A stretch of 61,587 nucleotides of DNA from NCBI GenBank assembly GCA_029006735.1, contig JAQXGN010000062.1, positions 1 to 61,587 on the forward strand, given 5' to 3'. This stretch comes from Caryophanales bacterium (GTDB lineage Bacteria > Bacillota_I > Bacilli_A > RFN20 > CAG-449). Made by a program: the position numbers and the translations under genes. The notes under the pieces are model-generated. The model worked only from the letters and a program-made list of their open reading frames with translations, made no database searches and had not been told where the DNA came from. Position 1 is the stretch's first letter; every line of letters starts with the position of its first letter. Shown here piece by piece: positions 47,090-57,679 of this stretch.

Positions 47090-48205
47090 ATGAAATTAGA
47101 AGATTTAATTAATCGGGTTGGTAAAGAAAAAGAGTTAGAAATTGCTCGTAGTAATGTATCTAAACAAGAAGTGATTGATAAGATTGTTTCTTTTATCAAG
47201 GAACAAGGATTTGATGTTGACGAAGAATATCTAGATTTTGTTAGTAACAATTCTTTTATTGATGTTTCAGTTGATGTTAAATATATACCTATTTATCAAG
47301 TTACTGCAATTGCAAAATTAGCATGGAAAGAAGTATCAAAAGATAATAAGGCAATAGATCATTCTGAATTTGTTCGTTTTAATACTTCTTTTTATCACGA
47401 CAAAAAGAATAAAAAGAATCGAATTAATCATTTAAAGCTTATTGATGTTTTGGGTAAAGATTCAATTAAATTAGATGAACATATTATTCGTGATTATAAA
47501 AATGACATCATTAATAATGATGATAGGAATTTACCATGTACAATTTCGCCTCAACAAGTATTAGATGTTAATTTGGATATTAATGAATTTTATCCAATCG
47601 ATATAGAATATCTCTGCTCTAGAAGTGAAATTGAATTGGAAATTACTAAAGCATTAGAACAATCAAAGTCATATAAAAGATTATTAAAACAAAATGAAAA
47701 ATGGTCATCTATTGAAAAATATGATGTTAAAGTAATCTTAGTTCCAGTCGCAAGTTTATATATCGGAAAACATCAACAATTAGTGAATTGTGTTAATGGT
47801 CAAATTGATGTTGAGTATGAGATTTCAAAAAAGATTACAAAAAAATTAGTTAAAGCACGTTGGATCTCTTATCCTGTAATCATCATTTTTGTTTTACTAT
47901 TTTTAAGTATGATGGTTTTATTTATTGTTGGAGAGAATAGGGCTTATTGGCCAGAATTATTCTTCAAAGATAATCATTGGATTTGGTCACAAATGAAAAA
48001 CTTTAATGGTTGGATTTATTTAATTACCTCTTTTATCGGTTTAATTTTATCTTTATTAGCATTCCCATCTCGAAAAGGAATAGTAAAAAGAGTAACAAAT
48101 AATAAAAATCCACTAAGTATTTACAAAAAATCAACCGAATTATTAATTTTCTTAAATATCTTTATTCTTGTGTTTTTCTTAATTACGCTTCAATATATTA
48201 TTTAA
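47090..48205 (+). CDS. Hypothetical membrane protein
   Basis: ORF with RBS; C-terminal hydrophobic segments. Confidence 0.6.
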   Translation: MKLEDLINRVGKEKELEIARSNVSKQEVIDKIVSFIKEQGFDVDEEYLDFVSNNSFIDVSVDVKYIPIYQVTAIAKLAWKEVSKDNKAIDHSEFVRFNTSFYHDKKNKKNRINHLKLIDVLGKDSIKLDEHIIRDYKNDIINNDDRNLPCTISPQQVLDVNLDINEFYPIDIEYLCSRSEIELEITKALEQSKSYKRLLKQNEKWSSIEKYDVKVILVPVASLYIGKHQQLVNCVNGQIDVEYEISKKITKKLVKARWISYPVIIIFVLLFLSMMVLFIVGENRAYWPELFFKDNHWIWSQMKNFNGWIYLITSFIGLILSLLAFPSRKGIVKRVTNNKNPLSIYKKSTELLIFLNIFILVFFLITLQYII

Positions 48206-48226
48206 AAATTATTATTATAAATTTTT

Positions 48227-48252
48227 AAAGGCTTTCAATAGCCTTTTTTATT
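48227..48252 (+). terminator. Terminator
   Basis: AAAGGCT-ttcaat-AGCCTTT then Ts. Confidence 0.75.
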
Positions 48253-48279
48253 TGGTATAGTTAATTAGAGGAATGAGTA

Positions 48280-49407
48280 ATGAAAAAAGAATTAGTAAAA
48301 GTAGAAAATAATGTTAATCTTTCTTCTTATCCAACTTATAAAATATCGAAAAGAGAAAAAAGAAGATTGGAAAGACTAAATAAAAAAGCAAAAAAATATC
48401 AAGATGATATAAATTTTTCATTGAAAGAAGAAAAGATAATTAAAAAACAAAATTATAAATTTTGGAAGAATTTATTAGTTATTGTTATTATAATTGTTGC
48501 TTTTTTATTAATTGGATGTTTAACAAGTGTATTTTTATTTGTTAAAGGATTCTTTAATGATTCATTCTATGGTAATTTATGTGGTGGTATAGTTTTAGGA
48601 GTTTTATTAGGAATATTAGGAATTTTTGTCATTCGTCCAATAATTATTGGATTATCAAAACCTTCATTTACTCTTGATGCTTTTAACGAAAATCAAAGAA
48701 GAGTTGCATCAAAAAAGAATTTTAAGAAATTACAAAAAGTAGCGACTAATATTATTGAAACAAATGATAATGTTTCTACCGAATCAAAAAATCTTTTAAA
48801 GACTTTCTATCATAATAAAAAAGAATTGAATAATGTTTTAAAAAAGATTTATCATGATGAAATATCTAAAGACATTCAAAAAGTAATTAATGATGAAGCA
48901 TGTAAAGTTTTATTATCAACTGCTTTATCACAAAATAGTAGATTTGATTCATTAAGTGTATTTTTCATCAATGTGAGAATGATCATGTTAATTTGTGTTC
49001 GATGTGGTTATCATCCTACTTATGCACGTCTATCTAAGTTGATAGTTAAAGTGTTTAGAAATGCTTTAATCGCATATTCATTTCAATCATTAAAGTTAGA
49101 AGATCTAATAGTTAATGGAATTGATAAATTGACAAATGGAATTTTGTCCATTATTCCTTTTGTAAAAGATATTTCTAAAAGTTTGATTCAAGGATCATCT
49201 AATGCTTTATTAACCTTAAGAATTGGAATTATTACTAAAAAGTATCTATTTGAAGAATTTACAATTCAACAGTCAATTAAAGATCCAGATGAGGTTGAAG
49301 TTGAACTTGTCGAATGTGCGATAAAAGAAGCAAATAATAATATTGATTCAGTAATCGATCAATGTAAAAAAAGTATTGGAAAAAAGGAAAAAGTTAGTGT
49401 GAAATAA
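48280..49407 (+). CDS. Membrane protein, DUF697/YcjF-like
   Basis: Two N-terminal TMs, then FFINVRMIMLICVRCGYHPTYARL...VFRNALIAYSFQSL. Confidence 0.5.
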   Translation: MKKELVKVENNVNLSSYPTYKISKREKRRLERLNKKAKKYQDDINFSLKEEKIIKKQNYKFWKNLLVIVIIIVAFLLIGCLTSVFLFVKGFFNDSFYGNLCGGIVLGVLLGILGIFVIRPIIIGLSKPSFTLDAFNENQRRVASKKNFKKLQKVATNIIETNDNVSTESKNLLKTFYHNKKELNNVLKKIYHDEISKDIQKVINDEACKVLLSTALSQNSRFDSLSVFFINVRMIMLICVRCGYHPTYARLSKLIVKVFRNALIAYSFQSLKLEDLIVNGIDKLTNGILSIIPFVKDISKSLIQGSSNALLTLRIGIITKKYLFEEFTIQQSIKDPDEVEVELVECAIKEANNNIDSVIDQCKKSIGKKEKVSVK

Positions 49408-51747
49408 ATGAAAGAGATTGTTTTATCAGTTCATGGATTAGTTGATTTTCTTCTAAGAAGAGGAAGCATCGATAATCGAATATATAATAATGCTTCGATG
49501 GCAGAAGGCACTCGAATTCATTTGCGTTACCAACAAATTCAAAATGATAATTATTTAAAAGAAGAGGAATTGAAAATTGATTATGAATATAAAGATTTTC
49601 TTTTTCATTTATCAGGAAGAGCAGACGGAATTATTATTGGTAACAAATATCCAATTATTGATGAAATAAAATCAACTGTCATTAAGTTAGAAGATTTTTA
49701 TAATGAACAAAAAGAGTGGCATTTAGGTCAAGCTTTAGTTTATGCTTTTATTTATGCTTCAGAAAATGAACTTGATAAAATGGGGGTAAGATTAACTTAT
49801 ATTTCTCAATTAGATAAAGAAGATAAATTAATCATGAATTTTACTTATTCTTTTGATGAATTAAAAGCATATTTCGAAGATTTATTAGACAAATATTTAG
49901 ATTTTTATAAGATAATTTGTGAACACGATGAAAGAAGGATTGCTACTTCGTCTAATTTAGAGTTTCCTTATAAAAATTATCGTAATGGGCAAAGAGAATT
50001 AGCTAAATTTGTTTATGGAGCGATTCTTAACGAAGATTCTTTATTTGTCGAAGCACCAACTGGCATTGGTAAAACTATGTCAACGCTTTTTCCAGCTTGT
50101 AAATCTTTTGCAACTGCTGGTACGAGTAAAATTTTTTACTTAAGCGCGAAAAATATTGCGAAAGAAGTTGCTTATGATGCTTGTAAAAAATTATTGGAAA
50201 ATGGTTTAGATTCGAAAGTAATTAAGCTAACAAGCAAGGAAAAATTATGTTTGACAGGTAAAAGGAATTGTAATCCTGATGAATGTCCTTTCGCTTTAAA
50301 TTATTATAATAAAATCCAAGATGTTATTCGTTTAATATTAAAAAATGAGACGACAATTGATGATTCTATTATTCTTGAATATGCGAATAAATATGAGATA
50401 TGCCCTTTTGAAATGCAACTTGACGTTTCATTGTATATTGATATTATCATCTGTGATTATAACTATATATTTGATCCATTAGTATATTTAAAAAGATATT
50501 TTGAATTAGAACAAAAGACACCATATGTTGCTTTAATTGATGAATCGCATAATTTAGTTGATCGTTCAAGAGATATGTATTCTACATTTATTGATTTGTC
50601 TTCTTTAGTATTATTACAAAAGCAATTTAAAAGAAATAAACATCCTCGGTTTAAAAGAGCGTTAAAGAAATTAATTCTTTATATCCAAGATGTAGCGATT
50701 GATATGGAAGAAGATTATTTGTTATTATCTAATAATTTTCCTGATGAATTCTATGATTTATTAGAGAATTATTTTAAACAAGCACAAGATATTTTAAAGA
50801 ATTATTCGGATTATGTAAGTGATTTATTTACACAAGTATTTGTCGATATTAATCGATTGTTAAAAATATCTGATTTTTATAATTCATACTTTAAATGTTA
50901 TTTTCAAAAAGAAAATGATGATGTCTTTGTGCACATTCGTTGTGTCGATTCATCTATATTATTAGAACATACATTAAAAAAACTTAAAGCCAGCATCTTT
51001 TTTAGCGCGACATTAACACCGATGGATTATTATGTAAAATGTCTAGGAGGAAATGAAGATACTCCAATACTTAAATTAGAATCACCATTTCCAAAAAAGA
51101 ATTGTTTAACGTTAATAAGAAATGATATTTCAACTCGATATAAAGATCGTACTAATTCTTATTTAGATATCGCTAGAACTATAGAAGAAACAATTTGTAA
51201 AAAAGTTGGAAATTATTTAGTTTTTTTCTCATCATATCAATATTTAGAAAATGTATTTGAAAAGATTAATTTTCTTCCAAATGTAAAATATATTAAACAA
51301 ACACGGGATATGGATGATACGCAAAGACATTTATTCTTAAATAATTTCATCGAAGAACCATCTCTTACGACAGTTGGTTTTGCAGTATTAGGTGGAGTAT
51401 TTTCCGAAGGAATTGATTTAAATAAAGATAAGCTTATTGGCGCGATTATTGTTGGAGTAGGGATTCCTCAAATTAGTTTTGAACGTAATTTAATTAAATC
51501 ATATTATGATGAACAAGAATTAAATGGCTATGATTATTCCTATGTTAATCCAGGTATTACTAAAATTATCCAAGCTGCAGGAAGAGTTATTCGAAGCGAA
51601 AATGACGTAGGCATTGTCGTATTCATTGATGATCGATTTAAACAATTCAAATATCAGGATATATTAAAAAAAGAGTATAGAAACTCATATTTTGTATCTA
51701 ATTTAAATGATTTAGGAAGAAAACTAGAAGATTTTTGGAAAAGATAA
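49408..51747 (+). CDS. DinG/XPD-family helicase with N-terminal PD-(D/E)XK nuclease-like domain
   Basis: GRADGIIIGNKYPIIDEIKST; Walker A APTGIGKTMS; FeS-type cysteines; DESHN; SEGIDL; QAAGRVIRS. Confidence 0.88.
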   Translation: MKEIVLSVHGLVDFLLRRGSIDNRIYNNASMAEGTRIHLRYQQIQNDNYLKEEELKIDYEYKDFLFHLSGRADGIIIGNKYPIIDEIKSTVIKLEDFYNEQKEWHLGQALVYAFIYASENELDKMGVRLTYISQLDKEDKLIMNFTYSFDELKAYFEDLLDKYLDFYKIICEHDERRIATSSNLEFPYKNYRNGQRELAKFVYGAILNEDSLFVEAPTGIGKTMSTLFPACKSFATAGTSKIFYLSAKNIAKEVAYDACKKLLENGLDSKVIKLTSKEKLCLTGKRNCNPDECPFALNYYNKIQDVIRLILKNETTIDDSIILEYANKYEICPFEMQLDVSLYIDIIICDYNYIFDPLVYLKRYFELEQKTPYVALIDESHNLVDRSRDMYSTFIDLSSLVLLQKQFKRNKHPRFKRALKKLILYIQDVAIDMEEDYLLLSNNFPDEFYDLLENYFKQAQDILKNYSDYVSDLFTQVFVDINRLLKISDFYNSYFKCYFQKENDDVFVHIRCVDSSILLEHTLKKLKASIFFSATLTPMDYYVKCLGGNEDTPILKLESPFPKKNCLTLIRNDISTRYKDRTNSYLDIARTIEETICKKVGNYLVFFSSYQYLENVFEKINFLPNVKYIKQTRDMDDTQRHLFLNNFIEEPSLTTVGFAVLGGVFSEGIDLNKDKLIGAIIVGVGIPQISFERNLIKSYYDEQELNGYDYSYVNPGITKIIQAAGRVIRSENDVGIVVFIDDRFKQFKYQDILKKEYRNSYFVSNLNDLGRKLEDFWKR

Positions 51748-51814
51748 TAACTTAATTGATTATTTTAATAAAATAAAGTATTTTATTTACTAGAAAAAGG
51801 AAGGTGATGAAAAG

Positions 51815-53629
51815 ATGAAGTACGATAATTCGCATATAAGAAACTTTTCTATCATTGCCCATATTGATCATGGTAAATCAACTTTAGCAGATCGAATATT
51901 AGAACTAACTGATACAGTTTCTAAAAGAGAAATGAAAGAACAACTTCTTGATTCCATGGATTTAGAAAGAGAAAGAGGGATTACCATTAAATTAAATGCA
52001 GTTAATTTATCTTACCATGCAAAAAATGGGGAGGATTATTTGTTCAATTTAATTGACACTCCGGGGCATGTCGACTTTTCTTATGAAGTAAGTAGATCTT
52101 TAGCAGCTTGTGAAGGTGCTTTATTAGTTGTTGATTCAACTCAAGGCGTAGAAGCTCAAACATTGGCTAATGTATATTTAGCTATCGATAATGATTTAGA
52201 AATTATTCCAGTTATTAATAAAATCGATTTACCAAGTGCAGATATTGAACGAACCAAAAAAGAAATCGAAGAAACAATTGGTTTACCTTGTGATGACGCA
52301 ATAGGAGTATCGGCTAAAACTGGTTTAAATGTCGATAAAATTTTAGAAGAAATTGTTGAAAAAATCCCTTGCCCAACTGGAGATAGAAATGCTCCTTTAA
52401 AAGCATTGATTTTTGATTCATTTTATGACTCATATCGAGGTGTAGTTGCACAAATTAGAATTAAAGAAGGATCATTAAAAGTTGGGGAAACAATTATTTT
52501 AATGTCCAATGGATTAGAATATTTAGTAACTGAAATTGGTATTAGAACACCAAAAGAAGTTAAAGTTGATGAGTTAGTTGCCGGTGAAGTAGGTTGGGTA
52601 GCTGCACAAATTAAGGATATTACCGAAGTTAGACCTGGTGATACTATTACTAAAAAAGAAAATAAAGCACAAACTCCATTAGCAGGTTATAAAAAGATGA
52701 ATCCGATGGTTTATTGTGGATTATATCCTTGTGATTCAAAAAAATATCAAGATTTAAAAGAAGCATTAGAAAAATTATGCTTAAATGATGCATCTTTAAC
52801 ATTTGAACCGGAAACTTCACAAGCACTTGGCTTTGGCTTTAGATGCGGATTCTTGGGTTTATTGCATATGGATGTAGTACAAGAAAGATTAGAAAGAGAA
52901 TACAATCTTGATTTGATATTAACTGCTCCTTCAGTTATCTATCGAGTATATTTAACTGATGGAACAATGATTGAACTTGATAACCCTGCTAAAATGCCAG
53001 ATGGAAGCTACGTTAAAGAAATACATGAACCATTTGTTGAAGCAAAAATCATTACACCAAATGAATATGTTGGACCATTAATGCAATTATGCCAAGATAA
53101 AAGAGGTATCTATGTTTCATTAGATTATTTAGATTCAATTAGAATGCAATTAACATATAATCTTCCTTTATCAGAAATTATATATAATTTCTTTGACAAG
53201 ATGAAATCTTATTCTCGTGGTTATGCATCATTTGATTATCAATTAATTGGTTATCAAGCAAGCAAATTATGTAAAATGGATATTTTACTTAATGGAGATC
53301 CAATCGATGCTCTATGTAGTATTGTTTATAAAGATTTTGCTTATAATCGGGGTAATTTAATTGTTAGAAAATTAAAGGAAGTAATTCCAAGACAACAATT
53401 TGAAGTACCAGTTCAAGCTGCTATTGGAGGAAAAATTATCGCAAGAAGTGATATTAAAGCAGTTAGAAAAGATGTTTTAGCAAAATGTTATGGTGGCGAT
53501 ATTTCACGTAAGAAAAAATTATTAGAAAAACAAAAAGAAGGCAAAAAGAGAATGAAATCTATTGGTACAGTTGATGTTCCTCAAGACGCTTTCATGGCGA
53601 TTTTGTCGGTTGATGATGATAATGAATAG
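51815..53629 (+). CDS. lepA: Elongation factor 4
   Basis: [37 protein letters not shown], LepA C-terminus. Confidence 0.97.
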   Translation: MKYDNSHIRNFSIIAHIDHGKSTLADRILELTDTVSKREMKEQLLDSMDLERERGITIKLNAVNLSYHAKNGEDYLFNLIDTPGHVDFSYEVSRSLAACEGALLVVDSTQGVEAQTLANVYLAIDNDLEIIPVINKIDLPSADIERTKKEIEETIGLPCDDAIGVSAKTGLNVDKILEEIVEKIPCPTGDRNAPLKALIFDSFYDSYRGVVAQIRIKEGSLKVGETIILMSNGLEYLVTEIGIRTPKEVKVDELVAGEVGWVAAQIKDITEVRPGDTITKKENKAQTPLAGYKKMNPMVYCGLYPCDSKKYQDLKEALEKLCLNDASLTFEPETSQALGFGFRCGFLGLLHMDVVQERLEREYNLDLILTAPSVIYRVYLTDGTMIELDNPAKMPDGSYVKEIHEPFVEAKIITPNEYVGPLMQLCQDKRGIYVSLDYLDSIRMQLTYNLPLSEIIYNFFDKMKSYSRGYASFDYQLIGYQASKLCKMDILLNGDPIDALCSIVYKDFAYNRGNLIVRKLKEVIPRQQFEVPVQAAIGGKIIARSDIKAVRKDVLAKCYGGDISRKKKLLEKQKEGKKRMKSIGTVDVPQDAFMAILSVDDDNE

Positions 53630-53672
53630 ATTTTGTCACCTTTTGTTAGTAAAAAAATAGTATTTATTTAGT

Positions 53673-53696
53673 AGCCATCTTGAAAGATGGCTTTTA
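53673..53696 (+). terminator. lepA terminator
   Basis: AGCCATCT-tgaa-AGATGGCT-TTT. Confidence 0.75.
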
Positions 53697-53727
53697 AATT
53701 GCTAAAATCATAACTAGGTGGAAAAAT

Positions 53728-55131
53728 ATGGAAAAAGATCATGGTGTTAGATTTACAGATGAATTCTATGCAACAAAAGATGATGTAAAGAAAGCTCTCA
53801 ATATGTCATCAATTGATTCAATTTGGGAAAAAGTGAATTTATATCGTTCATATTACACAAAACAAACTTCTTTACGAAGTGTGGAAAGAGTTCCTTTTTG
53901 TGTTGTCTTACCACCTAAATTAACAAGTAAAATTGTTTCAATTGAAAAAAGATTATCTAAATTATTAATTAAATATACGAAAGAATCCTTTCATTCTAAT
54001 CAAGGAATACTAGATTTTGAAAAGAATCAATATAAATCCATTTTAAGTATTATCGCTTCTAATTATGATATTGATATACAAGATGAAACATTAGAAGATA
54101 TTGTGAATGAAAGATTAACGAATATTCCAATTGAGTATTTATTGATCGACCACTATTATAAAACATTAAAATATTTTAAAACTCGTTATTTAGGACAATA
54201 TAATATTTCTTTATTTATGATGATGTATACGAAATTACGTGGCATTGATTTTGATATTACTTCATTAGAAAATTACTATCGTAAAAATGAATTAATTAAT
54301 CGAGCAGACCATGTTTTTATTGGTAAACATTATGATGCTAGTCCATGTGATAGAATTATTGATATGATGGATTCGCTATTTGAATTTAATAATAATTCCT
54401 TATTATTTGGAATAGTTAAAGCAGTTATTACTTATTTTACGATTAATTATATAAAACCATTTGATTATTATAATGAGGAAATGTCAATTTTAATGATGAA
54501 ATATGTTCTTGCTCATTCAGATAATGAAGATATTGCTTCATTAATTCCACTTGAAGAATTATTATCTTCATCTCGCGCATCACAAATAAAAAAATATATG
54601 TATGAAGCAGAAATGAAGAATGATTATACATATTTAATATCATATTTAGTTCCTTTAATTGAAGATTTAATTAATGATATGGATGAAAAATTATCATCTA
54701 TTGATTCTAATAAAGTTTATGAAGAACAAATGAAACTTGATGATGAAGTTGTTCCTACTTCGAAAGAATTAGTTGAACAAAAAGAGATTCGAAGTGAACA
54801 AGTTCTTTCTTCAAATATAGAAAAAACTCATTTCTCAATTGAAAGAAAAGTATCTTTACCAACACTGCCAGTTGGTTTAGATGAAAATGATGTTGAATTA
54901 GTCGCTCAACATTTAATCGAATTATATCCAACGCTAAAAAAGGGACAAGCACATTTCTATGCTCGTCATTGTACATTAGGGAAATATTATACGATTAGCC
55001 AATATAAGAAAGAATTAAATTGTGCTTATGAAACAGCAAGAACTAGTATGGATAATTTAGTCTATCTTGGATTTTACAAAAAAGAAAATATTCGTAATAA
55101 GTTTGTTTATACGCCAACAATCAAGAATTAG
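53728..55131 (+). CDS. Fic-fold-like protein with degenerate motif and C-terminal winged helix
   Basis: INYIKPFDYYNEEMSILMMKYVLAHSD at the position of (H)PFxxGNGR; C-term wHTH. Confidence 0.55.
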   Translation: MEKDHGVRFTDEFYATKDDVKKALNMSSIDSIWEKVNLYRSYYTKQTSLRSVERVPFCVVLPPKLTSKIVSIEKRLSKLLIKYTKESFHSNQGILDFEKNQYKSILSIIASNYDIDIQDETLEDIVNERLTNIPIEYLLIDHYYKTLKYFKTRYLGQYNISLFMMMYTKLRGIDFDITSLENYYRKNELINRADHVFIGKHYDASPCDRIIDMMDSLFEFNNNSLLFGIVKAVITYFTINYIKPFDYYNEEMSILMMKYVLAHSDNEDIASLIPLEELLSSSRASQIKKYMYEAEMKNDYTYLISYLVPLIEDLINDMDEKLSSIDSNKVYEEQMKLDDEVVPTSKELVEQKEIRSEQVLSSNIEKTHFSIERKVSLPTLPVGLDENDVELVAQHLIELYPTLKKGQAHFYARHCTLGKYYTISQYKKELNCAYETARTSMDNLVYLGFYKKENIRNKFVYTPTIKN

Positions 55132-55141
55132 GAGGATGAAT

Positions 55142-55366
55142 ATGGTATTTTTAGTTGATGTTCCACCATATGCTTATGGTTTAATTATTGCTGCATTAGC
55201 AGGCGTAATTGCTTTAATTGTCTTTTTATTAAAAAAATATGTTCCTTCATTAAAAAATGTTGATGAAGTAAAAGATGATCAAACAATTGCTGAAGAAAAT
55301 GTTCAAAGTAAAATAATGACTTTAGATGAAGAAAATCCATTGAAAGATCTAGAGGACGATGAATAA
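55142..55366 (+). CDS. Small single-TM protein
   Basis: MVFLVDVPPYAYGLIIAALAGVIALIVFLLKKY + acidic tail; start corrected from 55067. Confidence 0.6.
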   Translation: MVFLVDVPPYAYGLIIAALAGVIALIVFLLKKYVPSLKNVDEVKDDQTIAEENVQSKIMTLDEENPLKDLEDDE

Positions 55367-56420
55367 TAAAGGATTATATATTCATATACCTTTTTGTGAA
55401 CACATTTGTGCATATTGTGATTTCACCAAATTCTTTTATGATACAAAAAAAGTTAATGAATATTTAATCGCTTTAGAAAATGAATTAAATAATTCATCTA
55501 TTTCTAATATATCTTCTATTTATGTTGGAGGAGGAACTCCAACAAGTTTAAATGAATTAGAATTAGAAAAACTACTTAAAATTATTTCTATATATTATAA
55601 AGAAGGAATATCATATACATTTGAAGCAAATGTAGAAAATTTGACATTAGAGAAGATTATTTTATTAAAAAAATACGGTGTCAACCGTATTTCTATTGGT
55701 GTACAAACTTTTTCTCCACGTCTATTAAAGATTATTTCTCGTCATCATAATGAAGAAAAAGTGAAAAATGTGATTTCTTTATTACATCAAGTGGGAATTG
55801 ATGATATTAATGTGGATTTAATTTATGCTTTACCAAGTCAAACATTTGAAGAATTAAAAGAAGATTTATCTAAATTTGTATCATTAGATGTTACTCATAT
55901 TTCTACATATGCATTAAGTGTTAATGATCATACCTTCTTTAAAAATAAAAACATTGTTGAACAAGATGCAGATGTAACTAGAAATATGTATGATTATATT
56001 GTTTCATATTTAATGCAAAATGGTTTTAACCGTTATGAAGTAAGTAATTTTTCTAAGGATGGTTATTCATCAAAGCATAATTTAATTTATTGGCGAAACC
56101 AAGAATATTATGGTATAGGCTGTGGGGCATCAGGATATATAAATAATATTCGTTATGAGAACACGAAATCATTAAATAAATATATAAAAGGATTATATAG
56201 ATATAAGGAAGAAATACTTACTAAAGATGATATTAGTTTCTATGAGATTATGTTAGGCTTAAGACTAATAGAAGGTATATCTCATTATGATATAAAGTAT
56301 CATGATAAAATTGAAAAATGTATAAATAGCGGATTATTAGAAAGAATAGATAATCGTATTAAAGTAAAAGATGAATACTTATTCATTTTAGATTATATTT
56401 TAGAAAAAATATTGTTTTAA
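55359..56420 (+). CDS. hemW: Radical SAM HemW (coproporphyrinogen III oxidase-like)
   Basis: YIHIPFCEHICAYCDFTKF, YVGGGTPTSL; upstream of hrcA. Confidence 0.93.
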   Translation: MNNKGLYIHIPFCEHICAYCDFTKFFYDTKKVNEYLIALENELNNSSISNISSIYVGGGTPTSLNELELEKLLKIISIYYKEGISYTFEANVENLTLEKIILLKKYGVNRISIGVQTFSPRLLKIISRHHNEEKVKNVISLLHQVGIDDINVDLIYALPSQTFEELKEDLSKFVSLDVTHISTYALSVNDHTFFKNKNIVEQDADVTRNMYDYIVSYLMQNGFNRYEVSNFSKDGYSSKHNLIYWRNQEYYGIGCGASGYINNIRYENTKSLNKYIKGLYRYKEEILTKDDISFYEIMLGLRLIEGISHYDIKYHDKIEKCINSGLLERIDNRIKVKDEYLFILDYILEKILF

Positions 56421-56423
56421 ATA

Positions 56424-56446
56424 GATGAGAATTACTCATCTTTTTT
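56424..56446 (+). terminator. hemW terminator
   Basis: GATGAG-aatta-CTCATC then TTTTTT. Confidence 0.8.
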
Positions 56447-56451
56447 CTTTT

Positions 56452-56478
56452 TTGGCAGTATTTATAAAAAAGTGCTAA
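56452..56478 (+). promoter_or_regulatory. CIRCE-like element 1
   Basis: TTGGCAGTA-N9-AAGTGCTAA. Confidence 0.6.
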
Positions 56479-56533
56479 AAAAGTTATTATATTAATATAA
56501 TAAAAGGAGAAAAATTAAAATATTTTTAAAAAT

Positions 56534-56560
56534 TTAGCACTCTTTTGTTGATTTTGCTAA
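56534..56560 (+). promoter_or_regulatory. CIRCE-like element 2 (degenerate right half)
   Basis: TTAGCACTC-N9-TTTTGCTAA. Confidence 0.6.
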
Positions 56561-56579
56561 AATAATGAATATAATATAA

Positions 56580-56606
56580 TTAGCACTAGATAAAAAGGAG
56601 TGCCAA
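56580..56606 (+). promoter_or_regulatory. CIRCE-like element 3
   Basis: TTAGCACTA-N9-GAGTGCCAA. Confidence 0.85.
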
Positions 56607-56620
56607 AAGGAGGCGAATAT

Positions 56621-57679
56621 ATGGGATTATCTAGAAGACAACTTATCTTAAAATATATTGTTGAATACTTCATTAAGACAGCTCAACCTGTTGGTAGCAA
56701 TACACTAATTGAAGAATTTAATCTTCCATATAGTAGTGCAACTATTAGAAATGAAATGATGGAACTTGAAAAACAAGGATTCATCGAAAAGACACATACA
56801 TCTAGTGGTAGAGTTCCTTCTAGTAAAGGATATAAGTATTATATTGCTAATCTTAGAGAAAAAAATGTTTCTAATGATATCAAGTATCAAATATCTAATA
56901 TCTTTACTCAAAGAGAAAAAAGTATTGACGATGTAATTAAAGAATCATGTGAGATCTTATCACATATGACAAACTTAGCTTCTATTGTGTTAGGTCCAGA
57001 TGCTGAACAAGAACATCTTGTATCAATTCAAATTATTCCATTATCAAATAAAGCTGCAACCGCAGTATTTGTTACTGATAAAGGGTATGTAGAAAATAAA
57101 ACATTTGTCTTAGGCGATAATGTTAAAATTGATGATTTAAAAGATTGCGTTCAATTATTAAATGATCGATTAAATGGTACACCAATTTCTCATTTAGTGG
57201 AAAAAATGGAATTGCTTCGCCCAATCTTAAATGATTATATCAAGAATAATGATACAGTGTATCGAGTTCTCGCAGAAGCATTATTAAGATTTACTGAAGG
57301 AAGAGTTTCAATGTTTGGTCAATCAAATTTACTTAATCAACCGGAATTTAATCAAGATACTAGTAAACTAAGAAAGATGCTTGAATACATTGAAAATCCA
57401 TCTAATATGGCTAAGATTATTAATGAAAAAGAAAATGAACCATTAAATGATCGATTTGATGTATATATTGGTTCTAACGATGATGAAAAATTAAAAGATG
57501 TTTCTGTTGTTACAACGGATATAAATATCAATGGACATCAACTTGGAAAGATTGCTTTAGTTGGTCCAACTAGAATGGATTATGATAAAGCATTATCTGC
57601 CCTTGAATATATCATCGAAAAATTCGATGAAATCTATAACGAAAGAAAGGAAGATGAAGATGGACAAAGAACAAATTAA
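56621..57679 (+). CDS. hrcA: Heat-inducible transcription repressor HrcA
   Basis: LSRRQLILKYIVEYFIKTAQPVGSNTL, SSATIRNEMMELE; start corrected from 56600. Confidence 0.96.
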   Translation: MGLSRRQLILKYIVEYFIKTAQPVGSNTLIEEFNLPYSSATIRNEMMELEKQGFIEKTHTSSGRVPSSKGYKYYIANLREKNVSNDIKYQISNIFTQREKSIDDVIKESCEILSHMTNLASIVLGPDAEQEHLVSIQIIPLSNKAATAVFVTDKGYVENKTFVLGDNVKIDDLKDCVQLLNDRLNGTPISHLVEKMELLRPILNDYIKNNDTVYRVLAEALLRFTEGRVSMFGQSNLLNQPEFNQDTSKLRKMLEYIENPSNMAKIINEKENEPLNDRFDVYIGSNDDEKLKDVSVVTTDININGHQLGKIALVGPTRMDYDKALSALEYIIEKFDEIYNERKEDEDGQRTN

